From positions 141,663,278 to 141,727,277 of the forward strand of contig CM067359.1 of assembly GCA_034401795.1 (NCBI GenBank): a DNA stretch of 64,000 nt, in the 5' to 3' direction. Source of the DNA: Chaetoderma sp. LZ-2023a (taxonomy: Eukaryota; Mollusca; Caudofoveata; Chaetodermatida; Chaetodermatidae). The notes beneath the pieces are model-generated. The model had not been told where the DNA came from. It saw only the letters and a list, made by a program, of their open reading frames with translations, and did no database searches. This document shows, in pieces, positions 20,819 to 31,874 of the stretch; position 1 is the stretch's first letter; the number at the start of each line of letters is the position of its first letter. The translations under genes and the position numbers were made by a program.

Positions 20819-22934
20819 TAGGCTTGTGCGATTTTTGCCATGGGTGATCGCGACCGATTTTTTGAAAAAATTCACGATTTTCCAATATATTGATTGGGTA
20901 TATGGCGCGAGAATGAAATGGTATTTGTGTTCAAGTTGGGATGAGTATACAACTACACTTCTCATGCATTCACTTTTAATAGCGCCAAAAAGAACGGCAG
21001 CAAAGGCTTAAAAGCCAGCTATTAGTTTCACTTTTACATATTTGTTGTTGTTGGAATGGGTAAAATTATACCAGTCAGAACTATTCAATTTCTAGTTGCA
21101 AATTGATTACCTGAGATATCGAGACGATTGACTAAAGCGATTTTGACAGCCGGAGGGGGAGTACTAAGCATGCGCGGACTATAGTTAATTTCTGATTGCA
21201 TGGTCATAGAATCATAGAATAGCAAGAATAATGATACGATTTCAATATCAATATTTTACTTTTTAAATATATTTCTATTTATTAGTTTAATCATTAACGT
21301 TAAAAAGCTTACAAGATAACAGAATGTGTATTCATATGATGATCAGATATAACTAAAACGTAATTAATTGATTTCATTAATTAAATTCATTAACTAATTC
21401 ACTAATATTTCATGCATGGTTCTAATTCTCATTTCCAAAGAAAATCATACAGAAAACCTGTCGGATATTTGGGAAATAATTTGACCAGACATTGTTGCTG
21501 CCCTAGGCCTTAGGCAGCAACAATTGCGAATCAAATTATTTTCAAGATATCCAATATTGTATGATTGTTTGGTAATTAATTGATGTTTAGTTGTCAGTCA
21601 TTCATTCACTCACTTCATGCAAAACATTACTTCTCATTTCCAAACAGATTATACAGAAAATGTGTTGAATAATTTGACTGGAGACTGTTGCTGCCCTAGG
21701 CAACAACAGCTTCCAATCAAATTGTTTTTAAAATATTTAATAGATTTTTTGCATGATCTGTTCGGAAATAAATAGACGGTCTATGATAGCCCTATTTTCA
21801 AAGATTTGCCGACAAGAATATAAGCATATTGACCATCTCTGGCCTGAGCAATGTTCGTTTAGCACTTACGATGCTGCCTGATAAACTGAAGTCTTTCTGA
21901 CGGCACACTCGTCGCACATATATACACAAGTATTTCCTAGCATACCGAGCTATTGTAGGATAATGCTCACAATTATGCCGCCACCAGTCCATGGGATTTA
22001 TGTCCGAACTAACATATGGCTAGCTCTCATACATAGAGATTTCACGCTTCAACGCGTCATCGGAACAGTTCTCACTTGGTACTGGCTTTGTTTTTGCGAA
22101 CAGTGTAGCTAGCGTTCTCTTCGCCGGTGTGGCCGGCGTGTCACTACTAGATGATGATTTTAACGATGACTTCGAGCTGTTGAATTTCACATGCACGTCT
22201 TTATCACTCACTAACATTGTCCATACATGGTTACACTCCTCTGCTGATAATGACTCTGTTTTAAAACGGGGATCTACATATGTTGCAAAGCTCACTAATT
22301 CCTTCGTAGCGGTACCTGAATATTTTCCCGACATATATGCGCGTATGTTATCCTTCAGAGACGACGTTAACGAATGGACATCATCTGTGGTATCGAGAAT
22401 GCTGTTTTCTAGCAGCTTTAATAAAGGTTGGACAGCAGAAAATGACACATATTTCTCTGCTGAAAGGATATCAGTAAGATCGGCTACATGGTCAAATGCT
22501 AGTTTCATGGCTTCTAAAACTTGAACATCATTATACCGCGGAATTAGATGTGTGCATTTTCTGTCCTTGCTAAGAACCGTACGAATCGCGGTTTCCTGTT
22601 CCAAGAATCCCTTATTCTTTGTATTTCGGTACAGACTTGTTTACTTTGACCACTCAATCTTGTTTGCCTATTCATTGTGTTATTAATGCGTGCTTAGTCT
22701 AGTAACAGAGGGGTTTGTTTGAATAGTTTTTTTGACTCACTTAGACAAAACAACATCGATATCATAATATAAATGGATTATTTTCTTATTCTTGGTAAGT
22801 AGACATTTTTAATTGTTACTTTTCAAACAATTACTGTATGTACGATTTTCCGATTTTTTACTTTTTACATCGAAAAAATCGTGATTTAAAAAAAAAATTG
22901 ACTGACAATTAAATTGAAAAATTGCACAAGCCTA
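20819..22934 (-). mobile_element. hAT-4, degenerate autonomous-type hAT transposon
   Basis: Inverted termini TAGGCTTGTGCGATTTTTGC at the left and the complement of TAGGCTTGTGCAATTTTT at the right, as in hAT-1. The flanks (GGACCAAG and CTAGGTAT) do not match as an 8-bp duplication, and DIRS A1 does not resume on the far side, so a deletion followed insertion. Contains minus-strand transposase remnants at 21798-22604 and two palindromes of foldback family 2 (about 21470-21550 and 21650-21745). Confidence 0.8.
21798..22604 (-). pseudogene. hAT transposase remnant (C-terminal half)
   Basis: The upstream part (22604-22020) encodes MKLAFDHVADLTDILSAEKY and VSFATYVDPRFKTESLSAEE, resembling ZBED/Ac-type hAT transposases. 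An in-frame TAG follows YES, then NPMDWWRHNCEHYPTIARYA and the C-terminal KRTLLRPEMVNMLIFLSANL of the dimerisation region. Between them the conserved segment with the catalytic Glu is encoded only in another frame, so two shifts flank it. Dead copy; the N-terminal BED finger and first Asp motifs are absent. Confidence 0.82.
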
Positions 22935-23235
22935 CTAGGTATGGAGAAGAAACTTATCGAAATTGACGATGATCCAAACTCCAAGATGGCCGCCAGCCAT
23001 GGACTGCCATCTTGAAAGTTGGTTTCTGGATTTCATTTATTGGATCACTTCCTACGGTCGTTGGAATATGTCTGGTGAAGAAACTGAAAATTTCCGATAA
23101 TCTGAAATCTAATATGGCCACCAGTCAGCAGCAGCCATCTTGGATATTGGTTTCCAGACAATACCTCCTTGACCGTTTAATGGATCGCTTTGACACTTCA
23201 TAAAGATGACTGGTCTGATGGGGCTGAGTAAGAAA
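22935..23235 (+). repeat. AGCTCA-family repeat fragment
   Basis: Contains CCAAGATGGCCGCC, GGACTGCCATCTTGAAAG and AGCAGCCATCTTGGATATTGG, the phrases of the AGCTCA family, partly in inverted order. No coding content. Confidence 0.5.
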
Positions 23236-24648
23236 TAAATATTTTCTAAAAGCTTTCATTCATTGGTTTCTCATCATGGCAGGGTATTATGCGCCGTTTG
23301 CAGAGCTCTTGTTCCCATTGGAATAATACTGGTATTAAAGGTATACTGGTATGAAAATGGATATCGATACCGATATTCATCTTTCTAATACCGTGAATCC
23401 CTAATCGCTATGTATTATCATTGTGTGATGCTAACCGAGTATTGTGCTTTAAATTTGATCCGAATAATGCTGTAAAATGGGTACCCGTTTGATAACAGAA
23501 AGGGTTATGATCAATGCAATCTAACTCTGTCTCAAACTCCCGTTAATGTATGAAATCTCCGAAAACATGTCATGCGCCTCCAATCATAAAAGCGGTATTT
23601 TGTTGTCAACATAAAAGCGATCCCCTGCATTTTAATTCTCGGGTGTTCAAACTAATTTTCTCGCACGTTTGATTCCACTTTGATCGTTTTATGTTGATCG
23701 TTTATATCGGGCTGACTAGTTCTGGCGAGGTTGTATCGATATTGTGTTCGGAATTTGTACTCTAATTGTTTACTAATGTATAACTGTATAATACATGTAG
23801 CATTTTTGAGTGCCTGTTACTATCTAGCAGTTAAACTGGAGGCAGTTTTATTGGTCAGCGATATCAATTTTCATTCTTTTAGCATAATTATGTTAGCAAT
23901 TCTCGTTCAAAGTAAAATTTGTGCAGTCTTTTCAGATATTATCAATTGATACTAGTGGTCGAACTACTCGAAATATTCCCTGTTGGATAATTATTTTGTT
24001 CAAGTTCCTCAAAATTGTCGTGATTATGAAGACTATTATACTCCCATCTCGTGTTCTCACAGTTTCCATTCATAGTTTCGCACATCCGGGCATTGTGAGA
24101 TCTGCCGCCTTGAAAGTGGTGGTAAACTTAGCTACATGCTAAAGAGGAATGCCATGGATAGCAATGCATTGTTTACATGGTCCATGAAGCTCAAACCATA
24201 AAATCATGTATCTAAGAATCTGAAATAACTCCATCCCGTATCAGAAAACATAAAATCATGAGTGAATTTTGCAAGATAGTAAAGAAAATGTTATTAAGGC
24301 TTCACGGCCTATTTGCTCATATTCTTAAATTAGCCCCTCCAAAAATGGCATCAGGGCATTATGAAAAATTTGATTATCATGAAGTCATCGCGATTCTATG
24401 ACTAGTTTAGTAGATGGTGCATTGGGTTAAACTGAAAACTGTTTAAAAGCCATTGTGCTGCACATGCTTGGAATGACAATCCCAAAAGCCGGACTACATC
24501 CCATGTTCAGGCATCAAGGTATATAAACCTGCATTGTTCCAGGCGTCAGTCACATGACACGAGGGGGCGTAATGCCATCATTTCTGTCTCATGTGGTGTG
24601 TACCATGGGGGGAACATAAAAGAACTTACTGAGTGTCAGGCCCTCATG
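23236..24648. other. Intron 1 interval with no recognisable gene
   Basis: A/T-rich sequence. Near 23325-23400 there are alternating GGTATACTGG/CGATACCGATA words ending ATACCGTGAATCCCTAAT that look like a diverged hAT subterminal region. A TATATAAA lies at about 24520 before GCATTG, but nothing downstream reads as a gene. Small ORFs (72-73 codons near 23731 and 23921) have no domain. Confidence 0.4.
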
Positions 24649-24745
24649 AAGTAGATATCTAGTTTGTTCTTCGATAAATCGACTGGTGTCGCTCAGTTAA
24701 GTCTTCTCGAAACCGTCAATATTTCGGTGACATTTAATTTAAGTC
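24649..24745 (-). pseudogene. CR1-like LINE 3' fragment
   Basis: GAAGTAGATATCTAGTTTGT and TCTTCTCGAAACCGTCAATA match the 3' end of the LINE at about 1870-2150 with an internal deletion. Followed by the repeat also present at 1455-1710. Confidence 0.65.
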
Positions 24746-24756
24746 TCGGTCTAATT

Positions 24757-24910
24757 TGTGGAAGTGGCGCGGTGCAGATGGATGCTCCCCGCATTAGCTG
24801 CAATTTGCCGCATACACTCATGGTTACACCTTGCTGTTCCTAGCACTTGGTTATATGTAGAAGCTGTACTTGGTCTTATTGCTGTTATCATTTTCTGTGT
24901 TAATTTTCTT
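24757..24910. repeat. Dispersed repeat, second copy (first at 1455-1710)
   Basis: Shares CCCCGCATTAGCTGCAAT, ACACTCATGGTTACACCTTG and TCTTATTGCTGTTATCATTT with the first copy. Same position next to LINE 3' sequence. Confidence 0.5.
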
Positions 24911-24944
24911 TAAATGTCCTGTTTATTAGTGAATATACCAGAAA

Positions 24945-25575
24945 GTGGACATGCCGCTGGAGATGGAATATGCTGACGATGTGGACTTCATATACGAGGA
25001 AAGGAAACCCCTTGACGCGCTTCTCCCAATAGCTGCAAGCAAACTATAAATTGAGAATCTCTTTATGAATGAATCCAGGACAGAGTTCACCCACATATGG
25101 CTATCGACAAAGCATGAAACTATAAAAATTCATGATCCACTTCGAGGCGTCAAAGCAGTACTGCTGACATTTCTGCACGCTGCATCATGGGGAACATAGC
25201 TTTCCAGTCCTTCTGGAAGCTATGGATTCGTAGATCAAAGATGCCGTTGATAAAGAGGCTACATTTATACAATGCAACCTGCGTATCCTTGATACTGTAT
25301 GACTGTAACGGCTGGACAGCTCCAAAGGCAGCTCTAGACAGGCTCGATGCCTGCCACCACAAACACCTATGCCCGTCACTAGACACCGATGGCCAGATGC
25401 ACTATACAAGATGTGTAATACGTCGCCGCTGTCTGTAAAAGTCGCCCAGCAAAGAGGTGACCTCAAGAAAGCAGGACAAGTCAAGAATGGACCTGAGGAA
25501 GCTAAGGATTTTGGCTGAGGACAAGACACAGTGGGCAAAAGTGAAGAAGGACTGCATGTTTATTAAATAGTAGAG
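24945..25575 (+). pseudogene. Second LINE lineage, reverse transcriptase C-terminal remnant
   Basis: Plus-strand translation gives DMPLEMEYADDVDFI (the YADD polymerase box), NESRTEFTHIWLSTKHET and, in a shifted frame, MGNIAFQSFWKLWIRRSKMP, LYNATCVSLILYDCNGWTAP and LDACHHKHL. This thumb region is familiar from endonuclease/RT elements of invertebrates and differs from the CR1-like and I-like LINEs here. Stops and shifts throughout. Opposite strand to the CR1-like LINE. Confidence 0.72.
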
Positions 25576-25720
25576 ACATACAATTCGTACCATGTGTCGG
25601 ACTATTAAGAGTTAAAGATGGGCCAAATAGAATCATTTATGACGACATGACTATGATGTAATCACACCGCTTAGCTGATTATGACATCAGGTGATAGATG
25701 GATACTCTATGGGTGAATTA
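25558..25720 (+). repeat. Foldback family 2, right half
   Basis: GTTTATTAAATAGTAGAGAC, ACAATTCGTACC and GATTATGACATCAGG are the right-hand part of the family seen complete at 33238-33700. The hairpin itself is missing because LINE debris abuts it. Confidence 0.65.
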
Positions 25721-25926
25721 ACCTTGTAGTTGATACACTTTGTCTGCTAAATTCTTTATATCAGTAACATCATGAAAGTCACATGATCAGTGTCTCTGCA
25801 CAAAATTCGATTCTATTTTGTGAACAATTCAGAAAATAGGATTCATGTTCACATAGCAACATCATTTCAATCTGGCAAGATTAATTTATTAGCTTTAGAT
25901 GTTTTACTACCAGCGGTAGAGTGAGA

Positions 25927-26103
25927 TTACCAATCAGCATGATTGATGCCTATAGGATACATGCAATGTGATTGATGGATCCAGAATTCTTCACGATCCT
26001 TGCGGAAAGCAGTTGCTTCCGTGCTGTCAGGGTCGTGGCGTGGCTTCACAATAGTTTCTGTGAATCCCGCTGGGTTGATGGAAGACGTGCTTGCTGATTC
26101 CAT
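25927..26103 (-). CDS. Small ORF downstream of a minus-strand TATA box
   Basis: 58 codons from ATG at 26103: MESASTSSINPAGFTETIVK, then HDPDSTEATAFRKDREEFWI. The context CAACAGTATGG is good for initiation. A TATA box (GTATAAAAGG on the minus strand, 26242-26251) lies about 140 bases upstream. The end (REEFWI...PIGIN) faintly resembles the RExFWI...PxGLN segment found in some GIY-YIG/retroelement proteins, but this is weak. Could be a first exon or element debris. Confidence 0.25.
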   Translation of the reverse strand: MESASTSSINPAGFTETIVKPRHDPDSTEATAFRKDREEFWIHQSHCMYPIGINHADW

Positions 26104-26151
26104 ACTGTTGATTCTTTGAAAGAATCACGCTAAACTTCTTTAAAATGATAT

Positions 26152-26690
26152 AATTCTTCAAAAACTTGGTAGCGCTTATTGTTCCTGACGTGAACTTGTG
26201 TGTAAGTTTGAGTCTGGATGCCAAAACACAGTTTGGGCCTTCCTTTTATACTTTTCCCAATGCGGCTACATGAGGGGGGGACCGGAATTGGTTTTGTAGC
26301 CGGAATACAGCTTTTGTGTAGCCGGGATGCTAAAGTTGTAGCCGGGATGAGGTGTATCTGTAGCCAGATTTGCTATATGTGTAGCCGGTGGCAAATCCTT
26401 TCTGGCTACACTAGTCTTTGCCACCGGCTACACATATAGCAAATCCGGCAACAGATACACCTCATCCCGGCTACAACTTTAGCATCCCGGCTACACAAAA
26501 GCTGTATTCCGGCTACAAATTGTCTATTCCGGCTACAAAACCAATTCTGGTCACCCCCCCCCCCCCCCTCATGTAGCTGCATTGGGAAAAGTATAAAAGG
26601 AAGGCCCAAACTGTGTTTTGGCATCCAGACTCAAACTTACACACAAGTTCGCGTCAGGAACAATAAGCGCTACCAAGTTTTTGAAGAATT
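26152..26690. repeat. Near-perfect 0.54-kb palindrome with outward TATA boxes
   Basis: Left arm about 26152-26395, right arm about 26416-26690, spacer about 20 bp. The arms match over GCTACCAAGTTTTTGAAGAA, CAGACTCAAACTTACACACA, GGCATCCAGACTC and repeated GTAGCCGGGATG units. The right arm has one extra TTCCGGCTACAA unit and a C14 run. Each arm carries GTATAAAAGG (26591-26600 on +, 26242-26251 on -), pointing outward. Confidence 0.9.
26591..26600 (+). promoter_or_regulatory. TATA box, rightward
   Basis: GTATAAAAGG, mirrored by the leftward box at 26242-26251. A plausible start would fall about 30 bases further right near CAGACTCAAAC. No ORF follows on the right; AGCTCA repeat begins at 26704. 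Confidence 0.4.
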
Positions 26691-26703
26691 AATTTATTAG
26701 CTT

Positions 26704-28040
26704 GCCTAGCCTGAAAGGCAACGTGAGCTTATGCCATGGCGTCCGTCCGTCATCCGTCAACTGATATTTGGCAGGACGCATCATTGGGGCAAAGAGATTC
26801 AAGTTTGTTCAAACAAGGTCGATCAGCCAATTTGGCCGGTGGCCACCTTGGATTCTGGCCAATTTAAAAAAAAATATTCTAAACTGCTTGGAATATCAGT
26901 TCAAAACTGATGAAATATCATCTAGGAGGAGAGGTGAGAGCTGAACCAAGTTTGTTTGAGGGAAGTTGATTGGCCAAATGTTTTGGTGGCCATTTTGGAT
27001 GACCTAGTTTTCGCGAACACCGGAATCAGACCCACTGAATGCAGGGTTCTGCCCAGGATGAAATTAGTGCCAGACATTTGTACGGAAATTTTACAAAGTT
27101 CCTTGAAATAAAGCTTAATTTCAACAAAATATGTGAAAAGTGGTGGTTAAAAGAGATAGTTTAGTCTTTAGTGCTGGTTAAAATTGTAGAGTGGTGGCTA
27201 ATCCCGACCAGTGTGGGAACGACCCTGTGAATGGATCGGGCCAAAATTTGGAAGATATAATTAGGGACTACGAGCCATTAAAGTTTGTTCAAAGGAAGTT
27301 GATATGTAAAAAATCATGGCTGTGGGTGTCCAATCAAAATCTAGCGTGTTTGGCAGCCATAATGGATTTTTTTATTTGATGGATTTTGAAGCCGAATTTG
27401 TTTTTATGTAGGGTCTTGGGTATTCTGATTTCAAATTTGCTATTTTCGAAGCTGTCGATTTGGCGGGCATCTTTGGACCGTTATCCCGCCAAAGGCTTCC
27501 ATGTACTAAAGCAATGGGAAATATAAAATGTTTTCTCGAGAATCACTGGTCGGATTTAAATTATATATGGCAGGAAGCATTCTTAATGAATATGGATCCA
27601 AGTTTGCTCAATTGGTGGCCCTCTTGAATTTTGGCTGATTTTTAGAAACGTCTTTTAAAAAATCTCTGAAACGGCTTGTGGGATCGATCCAAAACTCATA
27701 TAACATCATCTGGGGCAACAGCTGAACGAAGTTTGTTCATGGAAACTGGATCGGCCAAATGTTGCGGTTTTTCATCTTGGATGACCTAGTTTTCGCGAAA
27801 ACAATTTCTTCAGTACCACTAAATGGATCAGGCTGAAATTTGGGAGCTGTGTTTAGGGCCTAACATGCCTAAGGGGCATTAAAGTTTGTCCATAAAAAGT
27901 TGATACGTAGAAAAAAACATGGCTGTCGTAGATCAATCCAAATTTGCATGTTTTGTGGCCATATTGGATTTTCTGAAAATTTCTGAAAGAATCATATAAA
28001 AGACTGCCCATTAGCCACAGGACCAATTTTAATAAAAATT
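26704..28040 (+). repeat. AGCTCA-family repeat
   Basis: GTGAGCTTATGCCATGGCGT, GTCCGTCCGTCATCCGTCAA, CAAGTTTGTTCAAACAAGG and repeated GGCCA(C/T)CTTGGAT. About 690-bp internal units recur (26820 and 27590). No coding content. The 3' terminus (GGGCCTCTTGTT) is not present here. Confidence 0.7.
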
Positions 28041-28467
28041 TGACTAAACCGTTTTCATATAAATTGTTGGTAAATTTTTCCAGTGGTCATCTGGTTTCCT
28101 TGTTCCTTTCTGGCATTGACCAATAATTCTAGGACAGCGATGCGTGGGGGTGTTGGGGGGAATCTCTAAATTTGGGTGGAGGCTTGCCTATAACATCTAC
28201 ATGGAGATAGGAGTCCCTTAGGATTTGACATTGTTGTGGCAGCTACATCTTGCAAGCAAGTTGATTGAAAGTATTTGACTTGTTTTTTTCACAACACAAG
28301 AAGCTGATAACATCTTATATATATGATCTTGTATGGCTTATGAATAGTATAAGATTACGTCTGTTAAGTTGCTATAGTTTGTTTTACATGTTCTTTTCTT
28401 AACTGTAAACGGTACTGTGTTGATAAGCCGTAATGGCATACAAGGCAAATAAAGTACATACTGATGA
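28041..28467. other. Intron 1 interval, nothing recognised
   Basis: Unassigned A/T-rich sequence with a GT-rich patch (about 28140-28190). No ORF, repeat or RNA gene recognised. Confidence 0.4.
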
Positions 28468-29020
28468 CTAGAGCTTGGCGGTATTGAGATTTACATGATG
28501 GTATCAGTATCATAGAAAAATACTACAGTATCATGGTATATCGTCAGCGGTGGGTGGGTGATCACGGTTTTAATAGAGGACAGTAAATGCCACGAAATTA
28601 AATCTGCTGTTTTCACTTCCGCAATGTCCATCCCCAATCAAAGTTAAAGTAGATAAAATGAATAGTCTGCTTCTTGATATATAATATAAATTTTTATTTG
28701 TCGTGAAATCAACACTATGGCTACTGTGATTGCTTACTTTCACAATCTTATTACGTAGGTCACTATTTTTTATTAGTCTATAATAATTAATATATCATTC
28801 GTGAAACTCGTCTATGTCATCAAAGGCTGTGTTCGACTCGTTAGCTATATATTTAATTATACTGAGCTATTTTCCAATGGAGTGTGCTATTTTCGACTGG
28901 CAAATAATCAAATTCGATAGTTGAGCGTCCCGCTAAATGAGCAGCTAAACAGTCTGTGCATAGTTTAAACAAAGCCATGGTTGTACTCCTATAGCTCTGT
29001 TGGGACGTATATTCGGCTTA
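28468..29020. mobile_element. hAT-2-like fragment, left end only
   Basis: Starts AGAGCTTGGCGGTATTGAGA and keeps the order of hAT-2: TTTACATGATGGTATC, then TAGGTCACTATTTTT. About 75 percent alike by eye. The right terminus is replaced by foldback family 2 sequence at about 29020. Confidence 0.7.
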
Positions 29021-29230
29021 TGGCAACAACAGCGCTCAGTTAAATTATTTTCAAAATATTCAAAGAATGTTTATTAAATTGTAAATGCATCAAAGACACA
29101 CAATTAGTACACTTTCATGATAGACTTTTTGACTTTCGTGCTGGAGGCAAGTGATTGTGAGTCGGGTAAAAAGTGACGACTATTTGATTATGACATCAGG
29201 TACTTGAGTGACAGATCTGATCCCTCTATA
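29020..29230 (+). repeat. Foldback family 2, right half
   Basis: GGCAACAACAGCGCTCAGTT, AAATTATTTTCAAAATATTC and GTTTATTAAATTG followed by TTGATTATGACATCAGG. Confidence 0.6.
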
Positions 29231-29389
29231 CAAATTACAGAAATGTTTATTAAATACTAAGTTGTACATGTACATCAAAACAAGTATACAATTCATACAT
29301 TTGACAGACCCTTCGAGCGTCACAACAGAGTATTGTCCGTCAATTATGATTGTGGCGTCGGCTTGTATGTGACATTATGGAGGAATCCT

Positions 29390-29748
29390 GTTTTACCTTT
29401 TCCCCGCCCATCTAGCTAAGCTCCACCCACGCTTTGCCCATGTTGAGCTCTAGAAATCTATACAGGTATGCTGTTGAATATTTTGAAACTAATTTTACTG
29501 TGTGCTGTTGCTGCCATATGCACCCGGTCAGATTACTTTCATATATTCAACGGCATGTTTATTAAATAGTAAAGAATTACAATTCGTACAACCTGACAGA
29601 CTTTTTAAGATTTAAGACGAATTAGGTTGAGTCATTCATGACGTAATTGATTATGACATCATATGATTGATAGATAAACTGGATTCCTCCATTGATTATG
29701 ATGTCAATTCTTGAGTGACAGGTTGTATTCATCCATTGTGTTTTTATT
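29390..29748 (+). repeat. Foldback family 2, nearly complete copy
   Basis: Left: CTAGCTAAGCTCCACCCACG, then hairpin arm TGTTGAATATTTTGAAACTA, GTGCTGTTGCTGCC; right arm diverged; then GTTTATTAAATAGTAAAG and TGATTATGACATCATATG. Ends just before PSMC2 exon 2. Confidence 0.7.
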
Positions 29749-29752
29749 TCAG

Positions 29753-29790
29753 CTCTTGATGAAGGTGACATTGCATTGCTAAAGACATAT
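29753..29790 (+). CDS. PSMC2: PSMC2 coding exon 2
   Basis: A 38-bp exon preceded by a pyrimidine-rich TTTTTATTTCAG and followed by GTGAGT. With the last base of exon 1 it encodes SLDEGDIALLKTY, the conserved segment LDEGDIALLKTYG of Rpt1. It ends in phase 0. It sits 28.8 kb from exon 1. Confidence 0.96.
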
Positions 29791-29901
29791 GTGAGTACAT
29801 GTACTGTGTAATATGTTTTACCAATAATCCAAATTGCTGAGCAGTATTTCTCATCTGTGCTAAAAATGAGTGGGTACCCTGGACTCACAGCTATGAATTA
29901 T

Positions 29902-31533
29902 TAGCTCATCTGGCCAGAGTGGCCAAGTGAGCTTATGCCATGGTGACCATCCGGCGTCCGTCTGTCCGTCCGTCCATCCGTCAACTTTTCTTTACACGAC
30001 TTCTTCTCAAGAACCACTGGACCGATTTCAGTTATATTTGGCAGGAAGTATTCTTATGTCATAGGGATCCAAGTTTGTTCAAACAAAGTCGATCGGCCAA
30101 TTTGTGTTGTGGCCATCTTGGATTTTGGCCGATTTTAGGAAATGGCCTTAAAAATCTTCTCCGAAACTGCTTAGTGGATCGATTCAAAACTCACGAAATA
30201 TCATATAGGGCAAGAGCTGAACCAAATTTGTTCGAAGGAACTTAATTCGCCAAATGGTTCGGCGGCCATCTTGGATGACCTGGTTTTCGTGAAAATGACT
30301 TATTCTGCAGAACTGCTGAATGGATCGGGCTGAAATTTTGGGGATATGATTATGGACTAAGGGCCATTAAAGTTTGTTCATGGGAAGTTGATAGGTAAAA
30401 AACATGGCCGCCGTGGACCAATCAAATTTTAGCATGTTTGGCTGCCATATTCAATTTTTTTATTTGATGGATTTTGAAGCCGAAATTGGTTTTCTTAACT
30501 CCGCTTACTTGTCAGTCAGCTGTCATATAGCGATGACCCCATCCGCCTTCTGTATGTCCGTGCATCCATCTGTCTGTCCGTCACCAACAATGGCGGCTCA
30601 TTTTGTTATTTCTTGATGGATTGACACAAAACTTGGTCACAATGTTAATGTCGGCATCTAATATCTGTGTTGTGAAAATGAAACTGATAGGATGTCAGAT
30701 GCCAGAGTTATCACTCCTTAAATATTTGCAGTCTCACTTTCATAGGGAAAATACAGGTTTGTTCCCACTGTCCATTGATTTATCACCATGTCAGATTTTA
30801 TTGCCAAACTAGATATTAAATTCCAATTAACAGATTAACCTTTCCAATACTGTTGAAATATTTAAGATATGTATTATGTGCTCTGACATCTATCCTCTTT
30901 AAAATATTTTGAAATGTATTTGATTGAAAGTTGTTGCTGCCTATTTTTTAAATCAACTCCAGCTCACCCTACCCCTGCTGCTAACTTAGTGATTCAGCCA
31001 GATGCGCATGTGTTAAATGGATTGTGTGGTGGTGGGGAAGAACCTGCTATAAAGACCACCTACCTGCCTTTAGAGACCATTTTCTTCAATTGTATTTAAA
31101 CCTCTGGTAACCGTCTGACTGAGTTTTTGCAGACGACATATTCCAAAGGTTATATCTCTGAACATGATAAATATTTTGAAAACAATTGGACTGAAAGTTG
31201 TTGGTGGCTAAGCCGCCAACAACTTTCAGTCGAATTGTTTTCAAAATATTGAAGAAGTCAAGAGCTTTTGAAAATTTAAATTATTGTCTGCACTGGCTTG
31301 CAGCAGTGAGACAGTTAAGAAACCATCTGTAGTTAGCACTGATATCATCCATTTTCACGTAAACATTGTTCAAAATCACTAATGAAAAAAAACCAGTCCA
31401 GAGATTGTTGTCAATATCTCGAAAACTAAACCACTTGACTGAAAGTCATTGGAAGTGACACCGATGGATGTAAAATTTAGTATGATTAGTTGAAATGCCA
31501 GGTGAACGATACAGGCCCATTGGGCCTCTTGTT
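29902..31533 (+). repeat. AGCTCA-family repeat, complete with both termini (1.6 kb)
   Basis: Starts TTAGCTCATCTGGCC (with the small dyad GGCCAGAGTGGCC) and ends GGCCCATTGGGCCTCTTGTT. Inside: GTGAGCTTATGCCATGGTGA, GTCCGTCTGTCCGTCCGTCC, AAGTTTGTTCAAACAAAG, GGCCATCTTGGATTTTGG, and later a related subunit CCGTCACCAACAATGGCGGC. A family 2 hairpin sits at about 31165-31255. No ORF of note; lies in PSMC2 intron 2. Confidence 0.75.
31165..31255. repeat. Palindrome inside AGCTCA repeat
   Basis: AATATTTTGAAAACAATTGG, ACTGAAAGTTGTTGGTGGC and its complement after a short loop: arms of about 43 bp, nearly perfect. Confidence 0.85.
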
Positions 31534-31677
31534 GTGGTTACATGCTAGATTGTGTAGGTACATGTACAGGTAATCTTTAATGCAAAAACCTATAAGCTAC
31601 TTAGTGTTATAACACAATTATTCAAGTTTTTCAGGGGACCCAGCACCACTGAATTTTCTGTGTGTATACCCTCAAAA

Positions 31678-31695
31678 AGCCCCCCCCCCCCCCCC
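31678..31695 (+). repeat. C-rich homopolymer
   Basis: Run of C (about 15) in AAAAGCCCCC...CATATCCC. Confidence 0.9.
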
Positions 31696-31874
31696 ATATC
31701 CCATCTTATCCCAGCATCTTGGACCATCTCAGTTTATTGGGAACATTGCAGGAAGGTGTTATACTGTCGAACATTTTGAAAGTAATTTTACTGAAAACGA
31801 AATACTCATCATTATCCAATCGACTTGTATGACTTGATTTAAACATACCTTTACATTACTTCAGATACATTGCA

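Larger units (their letters stand above)
25896..26687. repeat. Segment bounded by a 16-bp direct repeat
   Basis: ATTAATTTATTAGCTT occurs at 25880-25895 and 26688-26703. It could be a target duplication around a 0.8-kb insertion that includes the palindrome at 26152-26690. The right copy also overlaps the start of an AGCTCA repeat (TTAGCTT), so the assignment is uncertain. Confidence 0.4.
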
